Part shown: in pieces, positions 1-5,678 of the stretch
Position numbering within the stretch: position 1 is the stretch's first letter
How the letters are laid out: every line of letters begins with the position of its first letter
Translations under genes and position numbers: made by a program
The notes under the pieces: generated by a model
Seen by the model: only the letters and a program-made list of their open reading frames with translations
Databases searched by the model: none
Told to the model about the DNA's origin: nothing
Source of the DNA: an uncultured Clostridia bacterium
GTDB lineage: Bacteria > Bacillota > Clostridia > Oscillospirales > Ruminococcaceae
Reading direction: 5' to 3'
DNA: 5,678 nt
NCBI GenBank assembly: GCA_947175045.1
Contig: CAMWLH010000155.1
Location: forward strand, 1-5,678

Positions 1-172
1 AACACAAAATTTTAACTCGGTTTTTTTTGGTAATTAAGATGCTTTTTATTTTGTACATAGTTTTAATTTCTGTGTTCGCAAAAACTCTTGGGAAAAAATA
101 ACAAGAAAAAACAAGAAAGGCCATAGATAAACTTAATATTATCACAATCAACAATCTCTTTTTTATTTTCAT
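1..172 (-). CDS. Small signal-peptide-bearing protein, function unknown (N-terminal 57 residues; runs off the left edge)
   Basis: An ATG at 170-172 opens a frame of 57 codons with no stop before the left edge, so this is the 5' part of a longer gene. The product begins MKIKKRLLIV, a basic n-region followed by a hydrophobic core to about residue 22, then CYFFPRVFA and NTEIKT. This reads as a signal peptide with likely cleavage after VFA (residue 32); an uncleaved N-terminal anchor is possible. The LVFSC stretch only weakly resembles a lipobox. A ribosome-binding-like AGAAGG lies at 182-187, nine bases before the ATG, and supports this start. The visible mature part is basic and lysine-rich. 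The gene follows the large secreted protein on the same strand, separated by a MITE-like element. I found no convincing promoter of its own. I do not recognise the family. An open frame, start, Shine-Dalgarno and signal peptide together make a real gene likely despite the AT-rich background. Confidence 0.7.
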   Translation of the reverse strand, partial: MKIKKRLLIVIILSLSMAFLVFSCYFFPRVFANTEIKTMYKIKSILITKKNRVKILC

Positions 173-205
173 AAAACTGCACCTTCTCATTAAGCAAAAA
201 TGTTA

Positions 206-359
206 AGAACCTATCTTCACAAAGATACACTCATCATTTAAGCATATCTTATCGTGAATCGTATAAAAAACCTTAATTAATGATAATTTGTCTAAGGGTT
301 CTGCACTGTCAAAAAATCAGACAAGAAATCCACGTATAAATTTTATGAAGATAGGTTCC
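206..359. mobile_element. MITE-like element, 154 bp, with 18-bp terminal inverted repeats and TA flanks
   Basis: Bases 206-223 (agaacctatcttcacaaa) and the reverse complement of 342-359 (ggaacctatcttcataaa) match at 16 of 18 positions, with an uninterrupted 13-base core. Both ends are bounded by TA (204-205 and 360-361), consistent with a TA target duplication as made by IS630/Tc1-mariner-type and some IS5-group transposases. The 154-base span is AT-rich and has no coding frame of useful length, so it would be non-autonomous. It sits 23 bases beyond the stop of the large secreted gene and 33 bases before the start of the next gene. The transposase family cannot be named from one copy. The alternative is a long-range mRNA hairpin unrelated to transposition. 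Confidence 0.6.
263..300 (-). terminator. Possible intrinsic terminator for the large secreted-protein gene, inside the MITE-like element
   Basis: On the minus strand, AACCCTT (294-300) can pair with AAGGTT (269-274) with one bulged C. An inner AATTA/TAATT stem (284-288 with 275-279) closes a four-base loop. The 3' arm runs directly into TTTT followed by ATA. The five bases 289-293 are unpaired on one side. It lies roughly 85-115 bases after the stop at 383. The stem is AT-rich and bulged, so efficiency would be modest, and read-through into the next gene is plausible. No better terminator is visible between the two genes. Confidence 0.35.
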
Positions 360-382
360 TACAGCTACCAAAAAGCCAATGT

Positions 383-3300
383 TTATTTTGTCGGATCAAA
401 TATTTCTATGCCATACAGGTCAAAGTAATTTGGTGTTTTTTCCTTTAACTCTTTGTATGAGATGAAGTATTTGTTACCCCACGAAGAAAATATGATAATG
501 GCGTCATCTTTAATTCTATCATCAATTATTCCGGTAATTGTAACAGCATGCTCTCTTAATTTATTATAGGAGTCGATATTGTCAAGCTTATTCATATTTT
601 CATTGCTACCTGTCAATAAATTTAAGTACATTGTAACACCATTTCCTTTGGGAATGAAGTTTGTAGTTGAGAGTATGAACGGAATATTTTCTTCCAAACT
701 ATTACAAATTATATTTAAGAAACCATTATATGTATCATCAAGCCATGAGTATTCAAACCGCATATTAGACTTGCTTGACACGCAATTTTTGGAGTTAATC
801 AAACGTACCATGTATTTATCATAAAAAGTATTAAAGTATGTATCCAAATCTTTTGCTGTTGTTCGATTCCATGATGGCAAAATTGCGCCCAACATAGTAG
901 ACCTATATAGTGTATAATAGTCCTCAATAAAGTCTAAATAGTCACCCATTTTTATGGTACCATCTTTATTGAACTTTGTATTGGAGATTTCAGCAATATT
1001 CCTTGTTCTTTGAAGATAAAGCAAGGAATCACAAGAAGCTATAACGCCACACCCCATAGATTTTAAATCACCTTTAAGGTTATATGGTCTTCCTTGATCG
1101 AATGACCATGATTGATTTCCACCGAAACTTAATGTTCCATCCAATTTAACTATTGATGTGTAATCATGTGACAACTCATACCTTTTAACATCACTTTTTA
1201 ATAAATTGGTGTTGGATTTATTTGTTTCATAAAAATCATCATACCCATCCCCATCACTATCCTTATTTGTCGGATCGGATATGATAGGCAACACATACAC
1301 GTCGCGATTCACAAAGTCGAACAATGTATCACCTGTTGACGGACGAGCCGAATTTAGGTTAAATCGGCTTAAACCATTATAAACATAAGGTCTGTTAGGC
1401 AAAATTGTACATTCACCGAATTTGAGTAGTTGCGGAGAACCATCTGAATTAAACGAGATAAGTTCATTGTTTACTTCATCCCAATCAGCCAGCCCATCTT
1501 TATCTGTGTCTGTATCACTATCTGGGTCAAGAATCCCCTCTAATTTGATCTTTTTCCAGGAGTTGGCTATCGTTACCATATATTCAGTTATAGGCGGAGC
1601 GGCACAGCTGCAAATATGATTATGTACATCCCGTGTTGTCGGACCAAAATCAAATGTCAGAGTAACACCTCCGGTTTTGTCTATCGCTTTTTGAACCTTT
1701 CGACCATATGCAGGATCATCATAACGCCACCCTTCAGGCATTATTTCCGAATAATTGATTGAAAGCCTTGAGCAAGCATCGAGTTGGCTAAAATAACCTG
1801 AACCAACAGTTGTCGCCCCATTTGTAACCTGGAAAACAAACTTAGAGGCTGATTTTTTGAATGGCACATTATTAATCAATTTGTCAAACGCCCTACCCCT
1901 GTTCACATACGAATCCGTATACCTATACGTTATCTTGGACAAGGCATTATGCATATCATCGGAATTTGTAAACCATGTTGAGGGACTGAGGATCGTTGCT
2001 TTGGAACTGTCATACGTAATAACGCAAACTCTTACATTGTCCTTGCCATGACTATTCTGCAATCTGTACACTACATCTTCAATCATATCTACCTGACCAT
2101 CAAAATAATACTTGGCATTACCCGCCGTTTGCAGCAAAAACACCACATCAACAGGAGTACCTTTCTCAACCGGAGTAAATCCCGGCACATACGGAGCAGC
2201 ATACATTGCCGCCGCATAGCCCATGGTCAGCGTTTCTTCAGCAGTGATCTCATCGCTTATCATATCCGCTTCAATCACATCCGAGCTATTGGAAATGCGT
2301 GTTTCCTCTTCGAAGTAATCGGGGGTTTCTTCCACCTCAATATAAAACTCGTCATCATCGGACATAAAGTTAACAGCTTCGGGCATATCCGCACCCAAAA
2401 GATTGCTAAGCCACTTTTCCATATCCACTACGCAATATGTACCGAGTTCGTCAACTGTTGCGGAAATGGTGTTGGTTTCTTCATCAATAACGGTTTCGAT
2501 AGGAAGCAGCATATTGATATCCTCAAAATATTTGAAGACATTCAGCCGCTTTATGCCCTGAAGTTCTTCTTCATCGGGAAACAGACCGAGCTCGTTGTCA
2601 AGATAAGCGTCGCCGATTGTAAAGTTCAGTTTAACTTCATCAACATCTCCGCCGATATAGTTCAGATCGATGGTTTCGCCAAGCTGTATATCACTGTTGA
2701 TTGCCGTCGAGTAGCTGCTTCTGCCCGCATTTAAATTGCCGTTCACGTTTCCGGAAGCGGTAACCTCCAGCGAGAGCTTGTAAGGACTTTCGTCGGTATT
2801 TACATTTTTCAACACTTCGCTGTCGGCTGCAACAATCTGCTCTACCTTGTATGCCGCATCGGGTATGCCAAAGGTTTCGGGATCGTTAGGATCAAGCCCG
2901 ATCGCAAGTTCATCGCCATCGTTCAAGGTATCGCCGTCACTGTCCGCTTTCATCGGATCGGTATTGTATTTGTTGAGTTCATCATAATCGGACAAACCGT
3001 CGCCGTCCGTATCGGCATTGCGGGGATCAGTTCCGAGTTCGATTTCTTCCCTGTTGGACAAACCGTCGCCGTCGGAGTCATCGTCAGCGTCATTGATTCC
3101 GTTGTCATCGGTATCGTATTTCAACGGATCGGTTCCCGTAATATAAACTTCTTCATAATCGGTCAGCCCATCGCCGTCTGTGTCGGGATTTTCGGGGTCT
3201 GTTCCGTATATTTCCTCTATGATATTGAAAAGACCGTCGTTATCATCATCGGGCAAGGTGCAGATATATTCACCCTCGGAAAATGTAACAATAAACGGCT

Positions 3301-4333
3301 CGGACTCAATCGTACCGTCCTTCGTTTCCTGTACCGCTTTTATCTGCTTTGTCTGGAAATCCTCGGTAATTGCATACTTATAGGAGTTCTCATCGGATAC
3401 ATCTGCGATTTTTGTCCACTCGCCTTCGGCTTCTCTCTCATAAAGAGACACTGTACCTTCGTTGGTTGAATTCCAGTATATTACAATCGCATTTTCATCT
3501 TTAATGTATTCGCCGAAACACAGAATTATGTGCTCGTAAGGTTCGTCCGGAATTTCCGGCGTATCGGATATTTCGCCGATCACGACGCTTGTTAAGCCAA
3601 TATTTGTTATTTCCGGAACGAGAGCCGAATCGATCGCCGCTGTGAAACCGATTACCTTTGTATCGCCGGAGTAAATCGGATTAGTCCACATTTCACTTGC
3701 AATTGTATAGTGATTGTCCGTACTGTCAAGGATGCGACCTCCCCAAAGGTTGTCGATTGTAAAGTTCGTATCAAAAGACAGCTCCCAAGCCTCTATCGGT
3801 TCATCGGATGTGTTGGTAACAGAAAGCTCGGCTTTCATTCCCGTGTCCCACCGATCGACAACATTGAGGCTTGTTTCGTAACCGGATGCGACCTCAACCC
3901 TTTTTGAGCACAGCTCAAACTTCTCCGGTGCCGTCGGATCATTACCAAAGAGCGTGTATCCGAAGTTAATTGTTTGACCGGGAGCGATCTCGTAATTCCA
4001 TCCGCCGTTTTTGATAACGTAATCCTCGCCTTGATTGTTATAAACCGAAGCGTTCCACAAACCGCTGATCTCGCCCTCGGCTTCATACTTGAACGCCCAG
4101 TTCAGAATAGAATCGCCACCCGTATTTGTTACCTTTACTTCCACAGACTGACTGTTATCCCATTCGTTCAGAACGGAATATTCCACATCGTATCCGTCGT
4201 AGGAGTATGTGGTTGCGCCCGTTTCGGCAAATGCGGGCATTTGCGACAGCATGGTTGCCGCCGTTGCCGCCGTTGCCGCAGCTGCTAAGCCGGATATAAG
4301 CCTTTTTAACCTTTGGTTGACCTTGACTTTCAT
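383..4333 (-). CDS. Large secreted modular protein: tandem CBM2-like modules, TSP3 repeats, degenerate vWA domain, C-terminal papain-like cysteine peptidase domain
   Basis: Predicted role: an extracellular protein of 1316 residues that binds cellulose or plant cell wall and carries a peptidase-like domain. A Sec signal peptide spans residues 1-36 (KVKVNQRLKRL, an Ala/Thr-rich core, cleavage at AFA|ET). Two CBM2-like modules follow (about 40-140 and 145-254), each keeping three tryptophans placed like the cellulose-binding face (W58/W93/W112 and W162/W197/W216). Next come a fibronectin-III-like region (265-350), a TSP3 calcium-repeat block (361-488, DxDxDG motifs), a beta-rich region (489-640) and an acidic linker (656-700). 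The vWA-like domain (724-925) lacks its MIDAS residues (QTAGN for DxSxS, TNG for TDG). A second TSP3 block spans 936-1036. The C-terminus (1065-1316) looks papain-like: C1095 in GCGVIAS, H1262 in EHAVTITG, then SSWG (1283-1286) at the papain NSWG position. There is no dockerin, glycoside hydrolase, LPXTG or SLH anchor. GAGGAAGG just upstream of the ATG supports the start. Domains are read by eye; peptidase activity is inferred. Confidence 0.9.
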   Translation of the reverse strand: MKVKVNQRLKRLISGLAAAATAATAATMLSQMPAFAETGATTYSYDGYDVEYSVLNEWDNSQSVEVKVTNTGGDSILNWAFKYEAEGEISGLWNASVYNNQGEDYVIKNGGWNYEIAPGQTINFGYTLFGNDPTAPEKFELCSKRVEVASGYETSLNVVDRWDTGMKAELSVTNTSDEPIEAWELSFDTNFTIDNLWGGRILDSTDNHYTIASEMWTNPIYSGDTKVIGFTAAIDSALVPEITNIGLTSVVIGEISDTPEIPDEPYEHIILCFGEYIKDENAIVIYWNSTNEGTVSLYEREAEGEWTKIADVSDENSYKYAITEDFQTKQIKAVQETKDGTIESEPFIVTFSEGEYICTLPDDDNDGLFNIIEEIYGTDPENPDTDGDGLTDYEEVYITGTDPLKYDTDDNGINDADDDSDGDGLSNREEIELGTDPRNADTDGDGLSDYDELNKYNTDPMKADSDGDTLNDGDELAIGLDPNDPETFGIPDAAYKVEQIVAADSEVLKNVNTDESPYKLSLEVTASGNVNGNLNAGRSSYSTAINSDIQLGETIDLNYIGGDVDEVKLNFTIGDAYLDNELGLFPDEEELQGIKRLNVFKYFEDINMLLPIETVIDEETNTISATVDELGTYCVVDMEKWLSNLLGADMPEAVNFMSDDDEFYIEVEETPDYFEEETRISNSSDVIEADMISDEITAEETLTMGYAAAMYAAPYVPGFTPVEKGTPVDVVFLLQTAGNAKYYFDGQVDMIEDVVYRLQNSHGKDNVRVCVITYDSSKATILSPSTWFTNSDDMHNALSKITYRYTDSYVNRGRAFDKLINNVPFKKSASKFVFQVTNGATTVGSGYFSQLDACSRLSINYSEIMPEGWRYDDPAYGRKVQKAIDKTGGVTLTFDFGPTTRDVHNHICSCAAPPITEYMVTIANSWKKIKLEGILDPDSDTDTDKDGLADWDEVNNELISFNSDGSPQLLKFGECTILPNRPYVYNGLSRFNLNSARPSTGDTLFDFVNRDVYVLPIISDPTNKDSDGDGYDDFYETNKSNTNLLKSDVKRYELSHDYTSIVKLDGTLSFGGNQSWSFDQGRPYNLKGDLKSMGCGVIASCDSLLYLQRTRNIAEISNTKFNKDGTIKMGDYLDFIEDYYTLYRSTMLGAILPSWNRTTAKDLDTYFNTFYDKYMVRLINSKNCVSSKSNMRFEYSWLDDTYNGFLNIICNSLEENIPFILSTTNFIPKGNGVTMYLNLLTGSNENMNKLDNIDSYNKLREHAVTITGIIDDRIKDDAIIIFSSWGNKYFISYKELKEKTPNYFDLYGIEIFDPTK
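4227..4244. repeat. Perfect 8-bp inverted repeat in the signal-peptide coding region
   Basis: gcaaatgc (4227-4234) and gcatttgc (4237-4244) are exact reverse complements separated by two bases. In the mRNA this would form a short strong hairpin about 90-107 bases into the reading frame, over the codons of the signal-peptidase site (Q-M-P-A-F-A). It may be coincidence of codon choice, or an RNA structure that slows translation during export. Confidence 0.5.
4254..4280. repeat. Tandem 9-bp repeat, three copies, in the signal-peptide hydrophobic core
   Basis: gttgccgcc occurs at 4254-4262 and 4263-4271, followed by gttgccgca at 4272-4280. On the coding strand the units give the Ala-Ala-Thr repetition of the signal-peptide core (residues about 18-27). 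Because the unit is a multiple of three, gain or loss of a copy would lengthen or shorten the hydrophobic core without a frameshift. Confidence 0.8.
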
Positions 4334-4421
4334 ACCTTCCTCGCTTTCTGCGTATATAGTGGTTCCAATGCAATGGTCGCACTACATATGCGCGTCATTT
4401 GATTTAAGTGTTACCTTCGAC

Positions 4422-4430
4422 ATTATAACA
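4422..4430 (-). promoter_or_regulatory. Extended -10 promoter for the large secreted-protein gene
   Basis: The minus strand reads TGTTATAAT, a perfect TATAAT (4422-4427) preceded by the TG of an extended -10 element. At 17-base spacing the -35 position (4445-4450) reads TCGCAT, a poor match to TTGACA. Transcription would start near 4415, giving a leader of about 80 bases before the ATG at 4333. A strong -10 with no -35 is the typical layout of an activator-dependent promoter, consistent with the direct repeats just upstream. The leader shows no riboswitch I recognise. Confidence 0.5.
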
Positions 4431-4446
4431 CAAAAAACAACCCTAT

Positions 4447-4488
4447 GCGAGAAGTTGCAGTGAAAGGTCAAGTTTTTGCAGAAAAAGG
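4447..4488 (-). promoter_or_regulatory. Two imperfect 21-bp direct repeats, candidate response-regulator binding site
   Basis: Read on the minus strand, 4488-4468 (starting CCTTTTTCTGCAAAAACT) and 4467-4447 (starting CCTTTCACTGCAACTTCT) are adjacent copies matching at 14 of 21 positions, with a shared CTGCAA core. The 21-base period puts both cores on the same face of the helix. LytTR-type regulators, the usual partners of AgrC-like kinases, bind pairs of 9-base sites with about 12-base spacers, which gives the same period. The repeats end about 20 bases upstream of the -10, covering roughly -32 to -73, a common activator position. The cores only partly resemble published LytTR boxes, so the link to the neighbouring kinase is inference. 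Confidence 0.45.
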
Positions 4489-4498
4489 GAACCCTTCC
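4481..4498 (-). terminator. Weak possible terminator after the sensor kinase gene
   Basis: On the minus strand GGAAGG (4493-4498) can pair with CCTTTT (4483-4488) through four Watson-Crick and two G-U pairs around a GTTC loop; an alternative register is AAGGG-TT-CCCTT. The T-run is short and partly used in the stem. It lies about 57 bases after the kinase stop and overlaps the upstream direct repeat. If inactive, the kinase transcript would read into the large secreted-protein gene. Confidence 0.25.
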
Positions 4499-4555
4499 AA
4501 AATTCGGCTCGACAATTTGTGCAATATAACTAACATGCGTGACAAGTCAATCCGT

Positions 4556-5678
4556 TTATTCATTATCCAATTCCGGTTTAACAAATAAGATTATATCAAT
4601 TGAAAAAGTGTTATTGGCATGATCATCTTCCATATATCCATCGTATTTTTCTACCGTTTTTTTGATATTTTTTAAACCATAGCCGTGGTTTTCATTATCT
4701 TCTTTTGTGCTTACAATTTCACCGTTGACATATTTCACGGGAATGGCATAAGTGTTTTTTACGGATATGATCACTCGACCTCTGTCATAAACGACCTTTA
4801 TATATAGATTTTTGTTTTCCGATACCGACTCCAATGCAGTCAGCGAGTTATCCAACAAATTGCCAAGAATGGTCACTAAATCTCTTACTTCAATATTTAT
4901 CTTCGACGGAACGGAGATTTCCGTTTCAACGTTTATACCATCAACATCGGCATTTTTCAGCTTATAATTTACCAGGCTGTCTATGACCATATTTCCGCTG
5001 TTGCTGTAATATGTTTTAATTTCGATTTCCTCGGCGTATTTTCCAAGCTGAACGCTTGCCTCGCCGCACAGGTTCTTATCACACATTTCCTTGATAACAA
5101 ATAGCTGATTCTTCATATCGTGCCGGAAAGCCCTGAGCTGCTCCGTAGACTCTTTCATCAGCTCGCATTGATTCAGATAATAGCTTTTTTCTTGCTTTAG
5201 CAGTACTTCGTTCATTCTGATCTGATACATTGATGACAGGGAATTATACATATAAATGCATATGAAATTCAACATCAATACTATTATAATTGACAGGCAA
5301 GCCTGCAGTTTATCGACCGTTCCCGACGCGATAAAATTAAATTCCATATACATCGTCGCTATTGGCACGAAGAACGTTACAAGCCACGAGGATATGCTGA
5401 TAGGCATATCTTTCTTTAAATCCTTGAAATATGAAATTATCAAGGCGATAACATAAGTCGTAACTTTTATCATTGCCTGTCCGAAAACGCTGTTATAGCT
5501 TCCCTTATCAAAAATATCTATTTCATAATATCCGGTCGCGGCACAAATAAGAATCTCGCCCGCGAATATAATTATATATGAAAATGTAACACATAAAAAT
5601 TTTTTATTCAGACTGGATTTGTAGTTTAAAGTTATTATTAACAGTGTTATAATATTTACACATAAGGTGATCCACGCT
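4556..5678 (-). CDS. AgrC-like (HPK10/GHKL) membrane sensor histidine kinase, 5'-truncated by the right edge
   Basis: This is a membrane sensor kinase expected to autophosphorylate a histidine and pass the phosphate to a LytTR-type response regulator. The frame is open from the stop at 4556-4558 to the right edge, giving 373 visible residues. The ATG at 5471-5473 is internal: the 68 codons before it encode further hydrophobic segments. At least five membrane segments are visible (about 2-19, 27-47, 63-84, 98-117, 126-144), then a probable coiled coil (150-180). The H-box is RAFRHDMKNQ with phosphoacceptor H186. The N-box is GNLLDN (272-277) and the ATP-lid glycine motif is HGYGLKNI (331-338). 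ISVKNT replaces the usual DxG motif, as is common in the AgrC group. The cytoplasmic half looks complete and intact; the true start lies outside. No response regulator is in the window; in such systems it usually adjoins the kinase, here most likely to the right. The ligand is unknown, although AgrC-type kinases often sense peptides. Confidence 0.9.
   Translation of the reverse strand, partial: AWITLCVNIITLLIITLNYKSSLNKKFLCVTFSYIIIFAGEILICAATGYYEIDIFDKGSYNSVFGQAMIKVTTYVIALIISYFKDLKKDMPISISSWLVTFFVPIATMYMEFNFIASGTVDKLQACLSIIIVLMLNFICIYMYNSLSSMYQIRMNEVLLKQEKSYYLNQCELMKESTEQLRAFRHDMKNQLFVIKEMCDKNLCGEASVQLGKYAEEIEIKTYYSNSGNMVIDSLVNYKLKNADVDGINVETEISVPSKINIEVRDLVTILGNLLDNSLTALESVSENKNLYIKVVYDRGRVIISVKNTYAIPVKYVNGEIVSTKEDNENHGYGLKNIKKTVEKYDGYMEDDHANNTFSIDIILFVKPELDNE

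Noticed and set aside
3..101. Plus-strand frame of 32 hydrophobic codons ending in TAA at 99-101, possibly the tail of a convergent gene
   Set aside because: It overlaps the minus-strand frame that has a start, a Shine-Dalgarno and a clear signal peptide; AT-rich antisense of a signal peptide is naturally hydrophobic.
101..118. Two direct copies of acaagaaa ten bases apart, considered as a regulatory repeat or start of an array
   Set aside because: Short, AT-rich, only two copies, and explained as codons of the signal peptide of the leftmost gene.
1226..1528. Second Asp-rich block considered as a dockerin
   Set aside because: The two Asp-rich motifs are separated by about 80 residues and read as TSP3-type DxDxDG units, not the paired 22-residue F-hand repeats of dockerins.
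2048..2734. Plus-strand open frame of 228 codons
   Set aside because: It is antisense to the beta-rich and linker regions of the large secreted protein, its product is His/Ile/Phe-rich with no recognisable domain, and the minus-strand frame has clear domains throughout.
2870..3253. Repetitive DNA (recurring atcggacaaaccgtcgccgtc-like patterns) considered as a CRISPR or satellite array
   Set aside because: The repetition is in frame and encodes TSP3 calcium-binding motifs; units vary in sequence and spacing as expected for protein repeats.
4155..4382. Minus-strand 75-codon frame overlapping the start of the large gene
   Set aside because: Out-of-frame shadow with an Arg/Gly/Asn-rich product; the overlapping frame has a proper signal peptide and Shine-Dalgarno.
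4466..4471. TTGACC on the minus strand as a -35 box
   Set aside because: It is 38 bases from the TATAAT at 4422-4427, and no good -10 lies at 16-18 bases from it.

Overview
The window looks like part of the chromosome of a plant-fibre-associated anaerobic Firmicute, probably a Ruminococcus/Oscillospiraceae-type gut or rumen bacterium. This is inferred from style: a secreted modular protein with tandem CBM2-like cellulose-binding modules and thrombospondin type 3 (TSP3) calcium repeats, an AgrC-like histidine kinase, and moderate-to-low GC. No taxonomic marker gene is present.

All genes are on the minus strand, so transcription runs from right to left. From the right edge: (1) a 5'-truncated AgrC/HPK10-type sensor kinase (4556-5678), whose frame stays open to the edge; (2) a 222-base intergenic region with a weak possible terminator, two imperfect 21-base direct repeats, and an extended -10 promoter without a good -35 box; (3) a 1316-residue secreted protein (383-4333) with a signal peptide, two CBM2-like modules, a fibronectin-III-like region, a TSP3 block, a beta-rich region, an acidic linker, a vWA-like domain that has lost its metal site, a second TSP3 block and a C-terminal papain-like cysteine peptidase domain; (4) a 210-base gap largely filled by a 154-base MITE-like element (206-359) whose core can fold into a terminator-like hairpin; (5) the first 57 codons of a further signal-peptide-bearing gene (1-172) that continues beyond the left edge.

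Working model (inference): the kinase, with a LytTR-type response regulator probably encoded just outside the right edge, senses an extracellular cue. Its regulator may bind the 21-base-spaced repeats to switch on the secreted protein, which would bind cellulose or plant cell wall through the CBMs and present a cysteine-peptidase-like domain on a calcium-stiffened stalk. GC content falls sharply toward the peptidase end of the large gene, suggesting a domain acquired or exchanged separately. The small secreted or membrane protein directly downstream could be a partner or inhibitor, but only its N-terminus is visible.
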